The notes beneath the pieces are model-generated. The model did no database searches. It was not told where the DNA came from and worked only from the letters and a program-made list of their open reading frames with translations. Position numbers and translations under genes: made by a program. This document shows positions 1 to 5,662 of a stretch of DNA of 16,974 nt, in pieces (position 1 is the stretch's first letter; every line of letters starts with the position of its first letter). The stretch comes from JBAXRT01 sp037131065 (GTDB taxonomy: Bacteria > Bacteroidota > Bacteroidia > Bacteroidales > FEN-979). The DNA lies in the NCBI GenBank assembly GCA_037131065.1, contig JBAXRT010000059.1, positions 1 to 16,974 of the forward strand. Reading direction: 5' to 3'.

Positions 1-51
1 CCTCATCCCCTTCACCCCTTCTCCTTAAGGAGAAGGGGACGGGGGTTGAGG
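1..51. repeat. Long imperfect palindrome (REP/MITE-like intergenic repeat)
   Basis: Positions 15-38 are a perfect 24-bp palindrome with half-site CCCCTTCTCCTT. Outer arms 1-10 and 42-51 pair at 9 of 10 positions, with a small asymmetric internal loop (11-14 against 39-41). The whole 51 bp can fold as one hairpin. Sequences of this style are familiar as dispersed intergenic repeats in many bacteria; copy number here cannot be judged. The right arm runs into AGGTGA (49-54), the Shine-Dalgarno-like sequence of the gene starting at 59, so folding could mask ribosome access. A terminator for an upstream gene is also possible, but no U-tract follows. Confidence 0.7.
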
Positions 52-58
52 TGAACCT

Positions 59-1087
59 ATGAATAACAAACGCATCCTCTTCTACTCCAGCGTCGCTACC
101 AAAAAGCAGTTCTCTTACCAGGAGTTCTACAGGACGGATATTCATATCCTGCGGGAGCTTGGTTACCGGGTTTGCCTTTCAAACAGCTTTTTCGATTTCC
201 TGTGCTTCTGGAAATACGACCTGGCCTTCATCTACTTTTACCGGTATGGCCTGATCCCGGCCTTTCTTGCCCGTCTCTTCGGAAAGAGGGTCTATTTCAC
301 CGGCGGGATCGATTTCCTGGATAAATCCTTTGTGGGATGGCGAACCTACCTGCTTCAGAAGTATCTTTTCCTGTTTTGCTATGTTTTTTCCACGAAATCG
401 ATCATCGTATCCAGGGCGGATCATTTCAACATCAGTTCAGCTTTCAAAAAACTGAAATTCAAAAAGCTGGCCTTTTCGAACCACGTCATCAGCTTCGATC
501 TTTATCACAGTCCGGATACCCGGTCGCGCGAAAAGATCTTCACCACCATCGCCTGGATGAAACTGGTCATCAATGTCCGCCGAAAGGGGGTTGACAAGTG
601 TGTCTTCCTCTTCAGGGAGTTAATAAAATACCCGATCTTCCGGGATTACAAGCTGGTCATCATCGGCCCGACGGGCGATGGGTCGCAGATGATTGAAAGC
701 ATCGTTGATACGCTGGACCTCCGCGATAAGGTCATCCTCACCGGCATGCTCACCGAGCAGGAGAAGGTCAATTATCTGAAGAGAAGCAAATACTATCTGC
801 AGCTTTCGGAATACGAGGGATTCGGCATCGCTGTGATCGAGGCCCTTGCTGCCGGGAACATCGTGATCCACACGGGGAAGGGCGGGTTGAAGGATGCGGT
901 GGGGAAGCACGGCCAACTTGTTTCGGGTTCGACCGATTATGAACAGATCGCCAGCCAGATCCACGGCTGTATTTCGGAAATGACCGAGGAGCAATATGCC
1001 TCGGTCATCGACAAGGGAATTGAACACGTGAGAACCCATTTCAATTATGACCGGCGGAAAGAGGATTTTCAAAAAATAATCGGCTGA
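59..1087 (+). CDS. GT4 family glycosyltransferase
   Basis: Predicted cytosolic, GT-B fold glycosyltransferase that moves a sugar from an activated nucleotide donor onto a growing lipid-linked glycan. The protein is 342 aa, slightly short for GT4 (usually 350-400). The C-terminal domain has the GT4 donor-binding motif E-x7-E at E253 and E261 (EGFGIAVIEA), followed by a typical AAG...GKGGLKD stretch. The N-terminal acceptor domain is divergent and rich in Phe and Tyr (about residues 40-125), consistent with membrane association. The ATG at 59 is preceded by AGGTGA (49-54), supporting this start. The next glycosyltransferase gene begins 7 nt after the stop, indicating an operon. Donor and acceptor cannot be predicted. 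Confidence 0.88.
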   Translation: MNNKRILFYSSVATKKQFSYQEFYRTDIHILRELGYRVCLSNSFFDFLCFWKYDLAFIYFYRYGLIPAFLARLFGKRVYFTGGIDFLDKSFVGWRTYLLQKYLFLFCYVFSTKSIIVSRADHFNISSAFKKLKFKKLAFSNHVISFDLYHSPDTRSREKIFTTIAWMKLVINVRRKGVDKCVFLFRELIKYPIFRDYKLVIIGPTGDGSQMIESIVDTLDLRDKVILTGMLTEQEKVNYLKRSKYYLQLSEYEGFGIAVIEALAAGNIVIHTGKGGLKDAVGKHGQLVSGSTDYEQIASQIHGCISEMTEEQYASVIDKGIEHVRTHFNYDRRKEDFQKIIG

Positions 1088-1094
1088 TCCCTGC

Positions 1095-2321
1095 ATGAAC
1101 ATCCTGATCATTTCACAAACCTTCTGGCCCGATACGGTGGCGACCTCCCAGGCGATCACCGATGTTGCGGTTGCCCTGTCGAAACGGGGACACCGGGTTA
1201 AAATTGCCACGAGCCGCCACAACTATGAGGATCCGAAGATCAAATATCCAGGGAGGGAGCTGTTTGAAGGGATCAAGGTCATCCGCCTGAAGCATACCGA
1301 TCTCGGGAAGCGCTCTCTTTTCATCAGAATGATCGATTTCCTCAGTTTTAATTTCGTGATCTTCTTCTGGCTGATCTTTCATACATCCTCAAAAACCGAT
1401 CTGATCATCAGTCAGACCTCCCCTCCGCTGATGCCCGTCTTCGGGATCTTCATCGCACGAATAAAAGGGATAAAGTTCCTCTATTGGACCATGGACCTTC
1501 AGCCCGAACTTTCCGTCGTCAGCGGACTGCTCGGTAAGAAAAGTATCATGGCAAAACTCCTTCAGAAGATGGGAGATTATGTGTTCCATCATGCCGACCG
1601 GATCATCACACTGGATGGTTATATGGCTGATCATATATTCAGGCGGGTTGGCAGAAGGGAGCATATTTCGGTGGTTCCCATCTGGCCGATGACCCAACAA
1701 TATTACGATGGGAAGAGAGAAGATAACCCGTTCGTCAGGGAAAACGGACTTGCCGGCCGTTTCGTTGTGATGTATGCCGGGAACCACTCCGTAGTCCACC
1801 CCCTGACGACCCTGCTGGATGCAGCATCTTCACTGAAAGAGGATGACCGCTTCCTCTTTGTCCACATCGGCGGGGGATTCAGGCTGAAGGAGGTGGCGGA
1901 ACGGAAAGAGCAGCAACACCTCGAAAACATCAGGATCCTCCCCTTCCAGCCAAGGGAAAAGATCCATTTTTCGCTTGGCGCCGCCGACCTCCAGGTGGTG
2001 ATCATGGGTGAAGCGTGTGTCGGGCTCACCCATCCCAACAAGATCTACGGCGCCCTCTACCTCGGCAAACCGGTCCTATACATCGGCCCGCCTGAATCGC
2101 ACGTTACCGATATCCTCCGGAATTGTCCCGGGAACATTGAAGTCAGGCACGGAGAGAGCAACCTCCTCGTTCAGAAACTGCTTGAATTCATATCACTTCC
2201 GGAAGAAGAGCGCAAAGCCATCGGCCTGCGAAACCGGCAGTTTGCCCTTGAGCATTTTGATACACCTACCTTGATTGGGAGGATGGTCGATGAAATCGAG
2301 GGCGTGGGATTAGTTGACTGA
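1095..2321 (+). CDS. WbuB/WcaI-like GT4 glycosyltransferase
   Basis: A 408-aa GT-B glycosyltransferase resembling the WbuB/WcaI group used in O-antigen and colanic-acid-type repeat-unit assembly. Visible traits are the N-terminal MNILIISQTFWPD start, common in this group, an interfacial hydrophobic segment near residues 75-97, the ISQTSPPLMPVFG region, the YWTMDLQPE segment (a variant of the family's DLWPE), and a C-terminal PNKIYGALYLGKPVLYI segment in place of the classical E-x7-E. It starts 7 nt after the preceding gene, so the two are probably co-transcribed. The gene ends directly before a repeat-rich gap, and no convincing terminator follows. Specificity is unknown. Confidence 0.87.
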   Translation: MNILIISQTFWPDTVATSQAITDVAVALSKRGHRVKIATSRHNYEDPKIKYPGRELFEGIKVIRLKHTDLGKRSLFIRMIDFLSFNFVIFFWLIFHTSSKTDLIISQTSPPLMPVFGIFIARIKGIKFLYWTMDLQPELSVVSGLLGKKSIMAKLLQKMGDYVFHHADRIITLDGYMADHIFRRVGRREHISVVPIWPMTQQYYDGKREDNPFVRENGLAGRFVVMYAGNHSVVHPLTTLLDAASSLKEDDRFLFVHIGGGFRLKEVAERKEQQHLENIRILPFQPREKIHFSLGAADLQVVIMGEACVGLTHPNKIYGALYLGKPVLYIGPPESHVTDILRNCPGNIEVRHGESNLLVQKLLEFISLPEEERKAIGLRNRQFALEHFDTPTLIGRMVDEIEGVGLVD

Positions 2322-2323
2322 TC

Positions 2324-2351
2324 CAGGATACAGGATCCAGGATACAGGATC
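2324..2351. repeat. Heptamer tandem repeat (CAGGATA/C)
   Basis: Four consecutive 7-bp units, alternating CAGGATA and CAGGATC, start 2 nt after the stop codon of the preceding gene. Units 3-4 (2338-2350) are the reverse complement, with one mismatch, of the ATCCTGC heptamers at 2371-2383. The two arrays can therefore form a 13-bp stem around a 20-nt loop. Confidence 0.85.
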
Positions 2352-2490
2352 GCGAACGTAGTGAGCTTTCATCCTGCATCCTGCATCAGCGAACGTAGTG
2401 AGCTTTTATCCTGCATCCTGCATCAGCGAACGCAGTGAGCTTTCATCCTGCATCCTGCATCAGCGAACGCAGTGAGATTTCATCCTGCAT
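2352..2490. repeat. 37-bp direct tandem repeat, four copies, last one truncated
   Basis: The motif GCGAACGNAGTGAGC begins at 2352, 2389, 2426 and 2463, exactly 37 bp apart. Each full unit is this motif, then a TTT(C/T) segment, then two ATCCTGC heptamers. Copies 1 and 2 carry T at the variable N position and copies 3 and 4 carry C. The last copy has GAGA instead of GAGC and only one heptamer. There are no unique spacers, so this is not a CRISPR array. The array ends 8 bp before a TAnnTTTG promoter element. Confidence 0.88.
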
Positions 2491-2498
2491 CTATTTAC

Positions 2499-2506
2499 TA
2501 ACTTTG
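2499..2506 (+). promoter_or_regulatory. Bacteroidota-type -7 element
   Basis: TAACTTTG matches the TAnnTTTG consensus, placing transcription initiation near 2511-2513 and giving a leader of about 15 nt for the transferase gene at 2527. No good TTTG lies 19-21 bp upstream. The nearest candidate is TTTC at 2478-2481, inside the last 37-bp repeat copy, with only 17 bp spacing. This -33 match is weak. Confidence 0.5.
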
Positions 2507-2526
2507 TCCAACCTTAGCATACTGAA

Positions 2527-3606
2527 GTGGAAATAGTCCTAACCAACCCCCTGATCCGCATCCTGATCGCCATGGCGGTTTCGTTTTTGCTTTGCCTGCT
2601 GTTCATCCCGCCGGTGGTGCAGGTTGCGAAGCTGAAGAGCATCGTGAAGCTGACCAATGAGCGTGCGTCGCATTCGGGTGCCATCCCCATCCTGGGCGGG
2701 GTTGCGATCCTGGCCTCCTTCCTGATCACCTCGCTGATCTCGATCAAGATGTACCTGTTTCCCGATCTGCAATATACCATCGTGGGACTGATCGTCATCT
2801 CGATGGTCGGGATCCGCGACGACATCCTGGAGATGAAGGCATGGATCAAGCTCCTGGGACAGATACTGGGTTCGCTGCTGGCCACCGACATGGGATGGAT
2901 CCGCCTGACCAGCCTCCACGGCTTCCTCGGGATCTATGAAATTCACCACCAGGTTGCGGTCCTCTTATCCATCTTTGTCTTCATCGTGATCATCAACTCC
3001 TTCAACCTGATCGATGGCATTGACGGGCTGGCATCCGGGATCGGCATCCTGGTCTCGGCCACCTTCGGGATCTGGTTTTACATGGCAGGGGCCTATGAAA
3101 TGGCCATCATCAGCTTTTCGCTGATCGGGGCGCTGATCGCCTATTTCTACTTCAATGTCTTCGGAAGAAAGCGGAAGATCTTCATGGGAGATACCGGGTC
3201 GCTTGTGATCGGCTATATTGTTGCCGTGATGGCGGTATGGTTCAACGAACTGAACCTGAACCCTGCCACACCGTATCTTGTACATGCTGCCCCGGCCGTT
3301 TCGATGGGGATCCTTGCCCTTCCCCTCTACGATACACTGCGTGTTTTCACCCTGCGGATCCTGAAGCGGAAATCACCCTTTGATCCGGACCGTTCCCACA
3401 TTCACCATAAACTTCACGACCTCGGTCTGTCGCATCTCCAGACGACCCTGATCCTCCTTACCACCAACCTTTTCTTCATCATCCTGGCCTTTGTCCTCCA
3501 GCTTTACATTCAAAGCATTCCCCTCCTCATTCTCATTTTCCTTCTACTCTGTATTTTTCTGAGCACCGTTCCGTTTTACTTTTTGAAACCCAGAGAGGTC
3601 AAATAA
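2527..3606 (+). CDS. WecA/MraY-family polyprenyl-phosphate sugar-1-phosphate transferase
   Basis: Integral membrane enzyme predicted to move a HexNAc-1-phosphate (or similar) from a UDP-sugar to undecaprenyl phosphate, starting glycan synthesis on the inner face of the membrane. At 359 aa it has about 10-11 hydrophobic segments. Family residues are intact: D98-D99 (GIRDD), D163/D166 (FNLIDGIDGL), D222 (FMGDTGS) and the HIHH cluster at H291/H293/H294. The N-terminal NERASHSGAIPILGG is a variant of the family PNxRKxHxxPxxGG signature. The called start is GTG at 2527, just after an in-frame TAG at 2515-2517; an ATG at 2572 would remove only 15 residues. A second member lies at 15357. The exact sugar cannot be predicted. 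Confidence 0.88.
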   Translation: MEIVLTNPLIRILIAMAVSFLLCLLFIPPVVQVAKLKSIVKLTNERASHSGAIPILGGVAILASFLITSLISIKMYLFPDLQYTIVGLIVISMVGIRDDILEMKAWIKLLGQILGSLLATDMGWIRLTSLHGFLGIYEIHHQVAVLLSIFVFIVIINSFNLIDGIDGLASGIGILVSATFGIWFYMAGAYEMAIISFSLIGALIAYFYFNVFGRKRKIFMGDTGSLVIGYIVAVMAVWFNELNLNPATPYLVHAAPAVSMGILALPLYDTLRVFTLRILKRKSPFDPDRSHIHHKLHDLGLSHLQTTLILLTTNLFFIILAFVLQLYIQSIPLLILIFLLLCIFLSTVPFYFLKPREVK

Positions 3607-3622
3607 ACGACAGACCTCTTTT
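3594..3622 (+). terminator. Possible intrinsic terminator overlapping a stop codon
   Basis: AGAGGTC (3594-3600) and GACCTCT (3613-3619) form a perfect 7-bp stem around a 12-nt loop that contains the TAA stop, followed by a short T run (3619-3622). The U-tract is short and the loop is long, so this is only a moderate candidate for ending the first polysaccharide transcript. Confidence 0.4.
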
Positions 3623-3631
3623 CAACAAGTA

Positions 3632-3659
3632 GGCAGTAAGCAGAAGGCAGTAGGCAGTA
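3632..3659. repeat. Heptamer tandem repeat (GGCAGTA)
   Basis: Four consecutive 7-bp units: GGCAGTA, AGCAGAA, GGCAGTA, GGCAGTA. Read on the minus strand, the array yields a periodic CLLPSAY-type peptide, a classic source of false ORF calls. The period matches the heptamers at 2324-2351 and 5167-5199, but the sequence differs. Confidence 0.85.
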
Positions 3660-3682
3660 ATTCATTGTTGATACCGATAAGA

Positions 3683-3697
3683 GCTCACTTCGTTCGC
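3683..3697 (-). repeat. Inverted stray copy of the GCGAACGNAGTGAGC motif
   Basis: The reverse complement reads GCGAACGAAGTGAGC, the same 15-mer core as in the 37-bp tandem repeats at 2352-2490 with A at the variable position. It stands alone, in the opposite orientation and about 1.2 kb away, showing that the motif is a dispersed element and not only part of one tandem array. Confidence 0.75.
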
Positions 3698-3728
3698 CGA
3701 TGCTGGATTCTGGAACCTGAAACCCCAT

Positions 3729-3767
3729 CACGACCATCTCGATCGTTTCGTCCGTCACGACCGTTGT
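3729..3767. repeat. 9-bp-period repeat, copy A (left of ATPase gene)
   Basis: Degenerate 9-bp units run GACCATCTC, GATCGTTTC, GTCCGTCAC, GACCGTTGT from 3732 to 3767. The block 3729-3761 is a direct repeat of 5042-5083 on the other side of the ATPase gene. The two differ by one substitution and by one 9-bp unit present only in the right copy. Confidence 0.8.
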
Positions 3768-3799
3768 GAACTTTAATCCGGAAAATTAATCGAATATCT

Positions 3800-3831
3800 A
3801 TTGTTTACTGTACAAATATAGTCTAATTTTG
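3800..3831 (+). promoter_or_regulatory. Bacteroidota-type promoter directly abutting the ATPase start codon
   Basis: ATTG (3800-3803) is separated by 20 bp from TAATTTTG (3824-3831), a good fit to TTTG-N19-21-TAnnTTTG. The start codon of the ATPase gene begins only 5 nt after the -7 element, so initiation is predicted at or next to the ATG and the mRNA would be leaderless. Confidence 0.6.
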
Positions 3832-3836
3832 CGTGT

Positions 3837-4979
3837 ATGATAGACATAAAACGACACATAAAGATCCCCGGTACTTCATTCTTTCTTTTCGGACCAAGAG
3901 GTACGGGAAAATCTACTTTTGTTAAAAGCCTTATTAATAAAAACACTTTATATATCGACTTTCTAGATCCGGAGACCTTCAGAAATTATTCAGCATTCCC
4001 CGAAACCCTGATCAAAACAGTGGTCGCTTTAAATCCTGAACACGTCATTATTGATGAAGTTCAAAAAGTTCCACAAGTACTGGAGGTGGTTCATAAAATA
4101 ATGGAGGAGCGGAAGATTCGTTTTATTCTGACGGGATCCGGCGCCCGTAAACTTAAAAAAACAGGCGCCGACCTTTTAGGGGGAAGAGCTGTGTATTGCA
4201 AAATGCACCCATTTACGGCAAGCGAACTCGGAAATTCATTTTTACTTGATAAAGCGCTAAAAACAGGCTTGATACCTGTTGTTGACCGAAGCGCTGACCC
4301 GTCAAAAACACTCTCTGCTTATGTTGATATTTATCTCCGTGAAGAGATCATGGCCGAAGGATTGGTCAGGAACCTCGGATCATTCGCGCGGTTTCTGGAA
4401 ATCATCAGCTATTCTCATGGCGCTGTCCTGAATGTCAGTAACCTGGCAAGGGAATGCCAGATAAGCCGGGGCATTGTAACAGGCTATTTAGACATCCTTG
4501 AAGATCTTTTATTATCCTATAGCCTTAATGTTTTTGCACGAAGGGCAAAAAGAAAAACAGCATCACATCCCAAGTTTTACTTTTTCGATAACGGATTATA
4601 CCGCCGCCTCAGGCAAAAAGGTCCGCTCGACATTGAGTCAGAAATTACTGGCCCGGCGCTTGAAGGACTTGTTGGTCAGCACATTAGGGCATACGCTGAT
4701 TATATGTTACCGGATACCCGTTTGTTTTACTGGCGTTCATTGGCCGGAAATGAAGTTGATTTTGTTTTATATGGCGGAGAGACATTTGTTGCCATAGAAG
4801 TTAAAAACACAAAGGTGATCAGACCCATCGACTATAGCGGACTTCGTTCATTTGGCGATGACTATCCCGAAGCATCACATATCCTGTTATACAGGGGGAA
4901 TGTCATGATGAAGCATAAGAATGTACTGGTAGTCCCCGTCAAGACCTTTATACAAAACCCTGGAGAATATCTGGGTTAA
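3837..4979 (+). CDS. AAA (AAA_14) ATPase with DUF4143 C-terminal domain
   Basis: A 380-aa protein of a widespread accessory family without a settled function. Walker A is GPRGTGKST at residues 19-27, Walker B is VIIDEVQ with D73-E74, and a TGSGAR segment near residue 100 resembles a sensor region. A middle YLREEIMAEG stretch is typical of the family. The C-terminal DUF4143 part carries a PD-(D/E)xK-like triad, D308 followed by E321-x-K323 (IEVKN), so a degenerate or active nuclease fold is possible. The gene is full length. Its AT-rich codon use differs from the GC-richer polysaccharide genes, it has its own promoter, and repeats lie on both sides, all pointing to an inserted accessory gene. 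There is no evident link to polysaccharide synthesis. Confidence 0.88.
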   Translation: MIDIKRHIKIPGTSFFLFGPRGTGKSTFVKSLINKNTLYIDFLDPETFRNYSAFPETLIKTVVALNPEHVIIDEVQKVPQVLEVVHKIMEERKIRFILTGSGARKLKKTGADLLGGRAVYCKMHPFTASELGNSFLLDKALKTGLIPVVDRSADPSKTLSAYVDIYLREEIMAEGLVRNLGSFARFLEIISYSHGAVLNVSNLARECQISRGIVTGYLDILEDLLLSYSLNVFARRAKRKTASHPKFYFFDNGLYRRLRQKGPLDIESEITGPALEGLVGQHIRAYADYMLPDTRLFYWRSLAGNEVDFVLYGGETFVAIEVKNTKVIRPIDYSGLRSFGDDYPEASHILLYRGNVMMKHKNVLVVPVKTFIQNPGEYLG

Positions 4980-5041
4980 GGTTCACTCACTATAATATTT
5001 ATTTTTTTCGGGTGTTCGTGATTGCTTCGCAATTCAGTTTC

Positions 5042-5083
5042 CACGACCGTCTCGATCGTTTCGACCGTCTCTTCCGTCACGAC
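5042..5083. repeat. 9-bp-period repeat, copy B (right of ATPase gene)
   Basis: Degenerate 9-bp units GACCGTCTC, GATCGTTTC, GACCGTCTC, TTCCGTCAC run from 5045 to 5080, followed by GAC. The block is the same repeat as 3729-3761 in the same orientation, with one extra 9-bp unit, as expected from repeat slippage or unequal recombination. The stretch 4980-5041 shows nothing else recognisable. Confidence 0.8.
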
Positions 5084-5093
5084 TATATTTCAC

Positions 5094-5132
5094 CACAATA
5101 GTCACAATAGATCACAATAGTGGGCACAGTAG
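5094..5132. repeat. CACAATAG direct repeats
   Basis: CACAATAG occurs at 5094-5101, 5103-5110 and 5113-5120, with a variant CACAGTAG at 5125-5132. Spacing is 9, 10 and 12 bp, close to a helical turn. They could be simple repeat decay or regulator sites; nothing else in the sequence decides this. Confidence 0.65.
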
Positions 5133-5166
5133 GATTGACAATGAAAGGGATGGTATGGCTGCATAC

Positions 5167-5199
5167 TAGTGACTAGTGACGAGTGACGAGTGACGAGTG
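5167..5199. repeat. Heptamer tandem repeat (TAGTGAC/GAGTGAC)
   Basis: Four full 7-bp units, TAGTGAC twice and GAGTGAC twice, then a partial GAGTG. The array ends where the -33 region of the next promoter should lie. Confidence 0.85.
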
Positions 5200-5230
5200 T
5201 GGTTATAAAAGACATAATTAATTATATTTG
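5198..5230 (+). promoter_or_regulatory. Bacteroidota-type promoter abutting the GlcG-like start codon
   Basis: TATATTTG (5223-5230) matches TAnnTTTG. A weak TGTG (5198-5201) lies 21 bp upstream, formed by the last partial heptamer. The ATG begins 3 nt after the -7 element, so the transcript should begin at or very near the start codon. This would drive the GlcG-like and kinase genes together. Confidence 0.5.
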
Positions 5231-5233
5231 TGA

Positions 5234-5659
5234 ATGGAAAATTCATTTCAAAAACACTCCATCACCGCTGAGGCTGCGAAGCTGATGATCGTGGCGGCGG
5301 AGAGAAAGGCGGCGGAGCTGGGAGTGCACATTGCAGTCACCATCGTGGATGAGAGCGGTGTGCTGAAGGCCTTTTCGCGGATGGACGGTGCGCCGCTCAT
5401 CTCAGTTGATGCCTCAAGGAAAAAGGCCATCACCGCTGTCGGGTTCGGAATGCCGACGGGAAAGAGCTGGTTCGATTTCATTGAGAAGGACCCGATCCTC
5501 AGGGAGGGGGTGCATAATTTTTCGGATTTTATGCTGATGGGAGGCGGAATCCCGATCCTTCTTGATAAGAGGATCATCGGAGCGATCGGCGTGAGCGGCG
5601 GACATTATGAGACCGATCAGCAATGCGCCCAGGCTGCCCTTGATCATTTAATCAGTTAA
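5234..5659 (+). CDS. GlcG/HbpS family protein (DUF336)
   Basis: A 141-aa single-domain protein of the GlcG/HbpS (DUF336) family. Visible family traits are the N-terminal ITAEAAKLMIVAAERKAAELG helix, the IAVTIVDESGVL strand and the C-terminal GGGIPI...GAIGVSGG block. Members include GlcG, of unclear role near glycolate genes, and HbpS, a haem-binding protein that modulates a sensor kinase in Streptomyces. There is no signal peptide, so a cytosolic location is expected, unlike secreted HbpS. The hybrid kinase gene begins 3 nt after the stop, so the two are very likely co-expressed. The TGA at 5231-5233 rules out an earlier in-frame start. A ligand-binding accessory role for the kinase is inference; haem binding cannot be read from the sequence. 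Confidence 0.88.
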   Translation: MENSFQKHSITAEAAKLMIVAAERKAAELGVHIAVTIVDESGVLKAFSRMDGAPLISVDASRKKAITAVGFGMPTGKSWFDFIEKDPILREGVHNFSDFMLMGGGIPILLDKRIIGAIGVSGGHYETDQQCAQAALDHLIS

Positions 5660-5662
5660 CCG

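Noticed and set aside
2352..2490. CRISPR-like array
   Set aside because: The 37-bp units are contiguous, without unique spacers, and no cas genes are visible, so this is a simple tandem repeat.
3576..3758. Minus-strand 60-codon reading frame across the intergenic repeats
   Set aside because: Its peptide includes the periodic CLLPSAYCLL pattern produced by the GGCAGTA heptamers, a well-known false-gene signature. It also overlaps the end of the transferase gene.
4956..4977. Possible terminator at the end of the ATPase gene (AACCC/GGGTT)
   Set aside because: The stem is only 5 bp and the T-rich stretch lies over 20 nt further on, so it does not meet a reasonable terminator pattern.
3607..5233. 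Insertion sequence carrying the ATPase gene
   Set aside because: No transposase, terminal inverted repeats or clear target-site duplication was seen. Only direct 9-bp-period repeats flank the gene, which also occur as general intergenic repeats.
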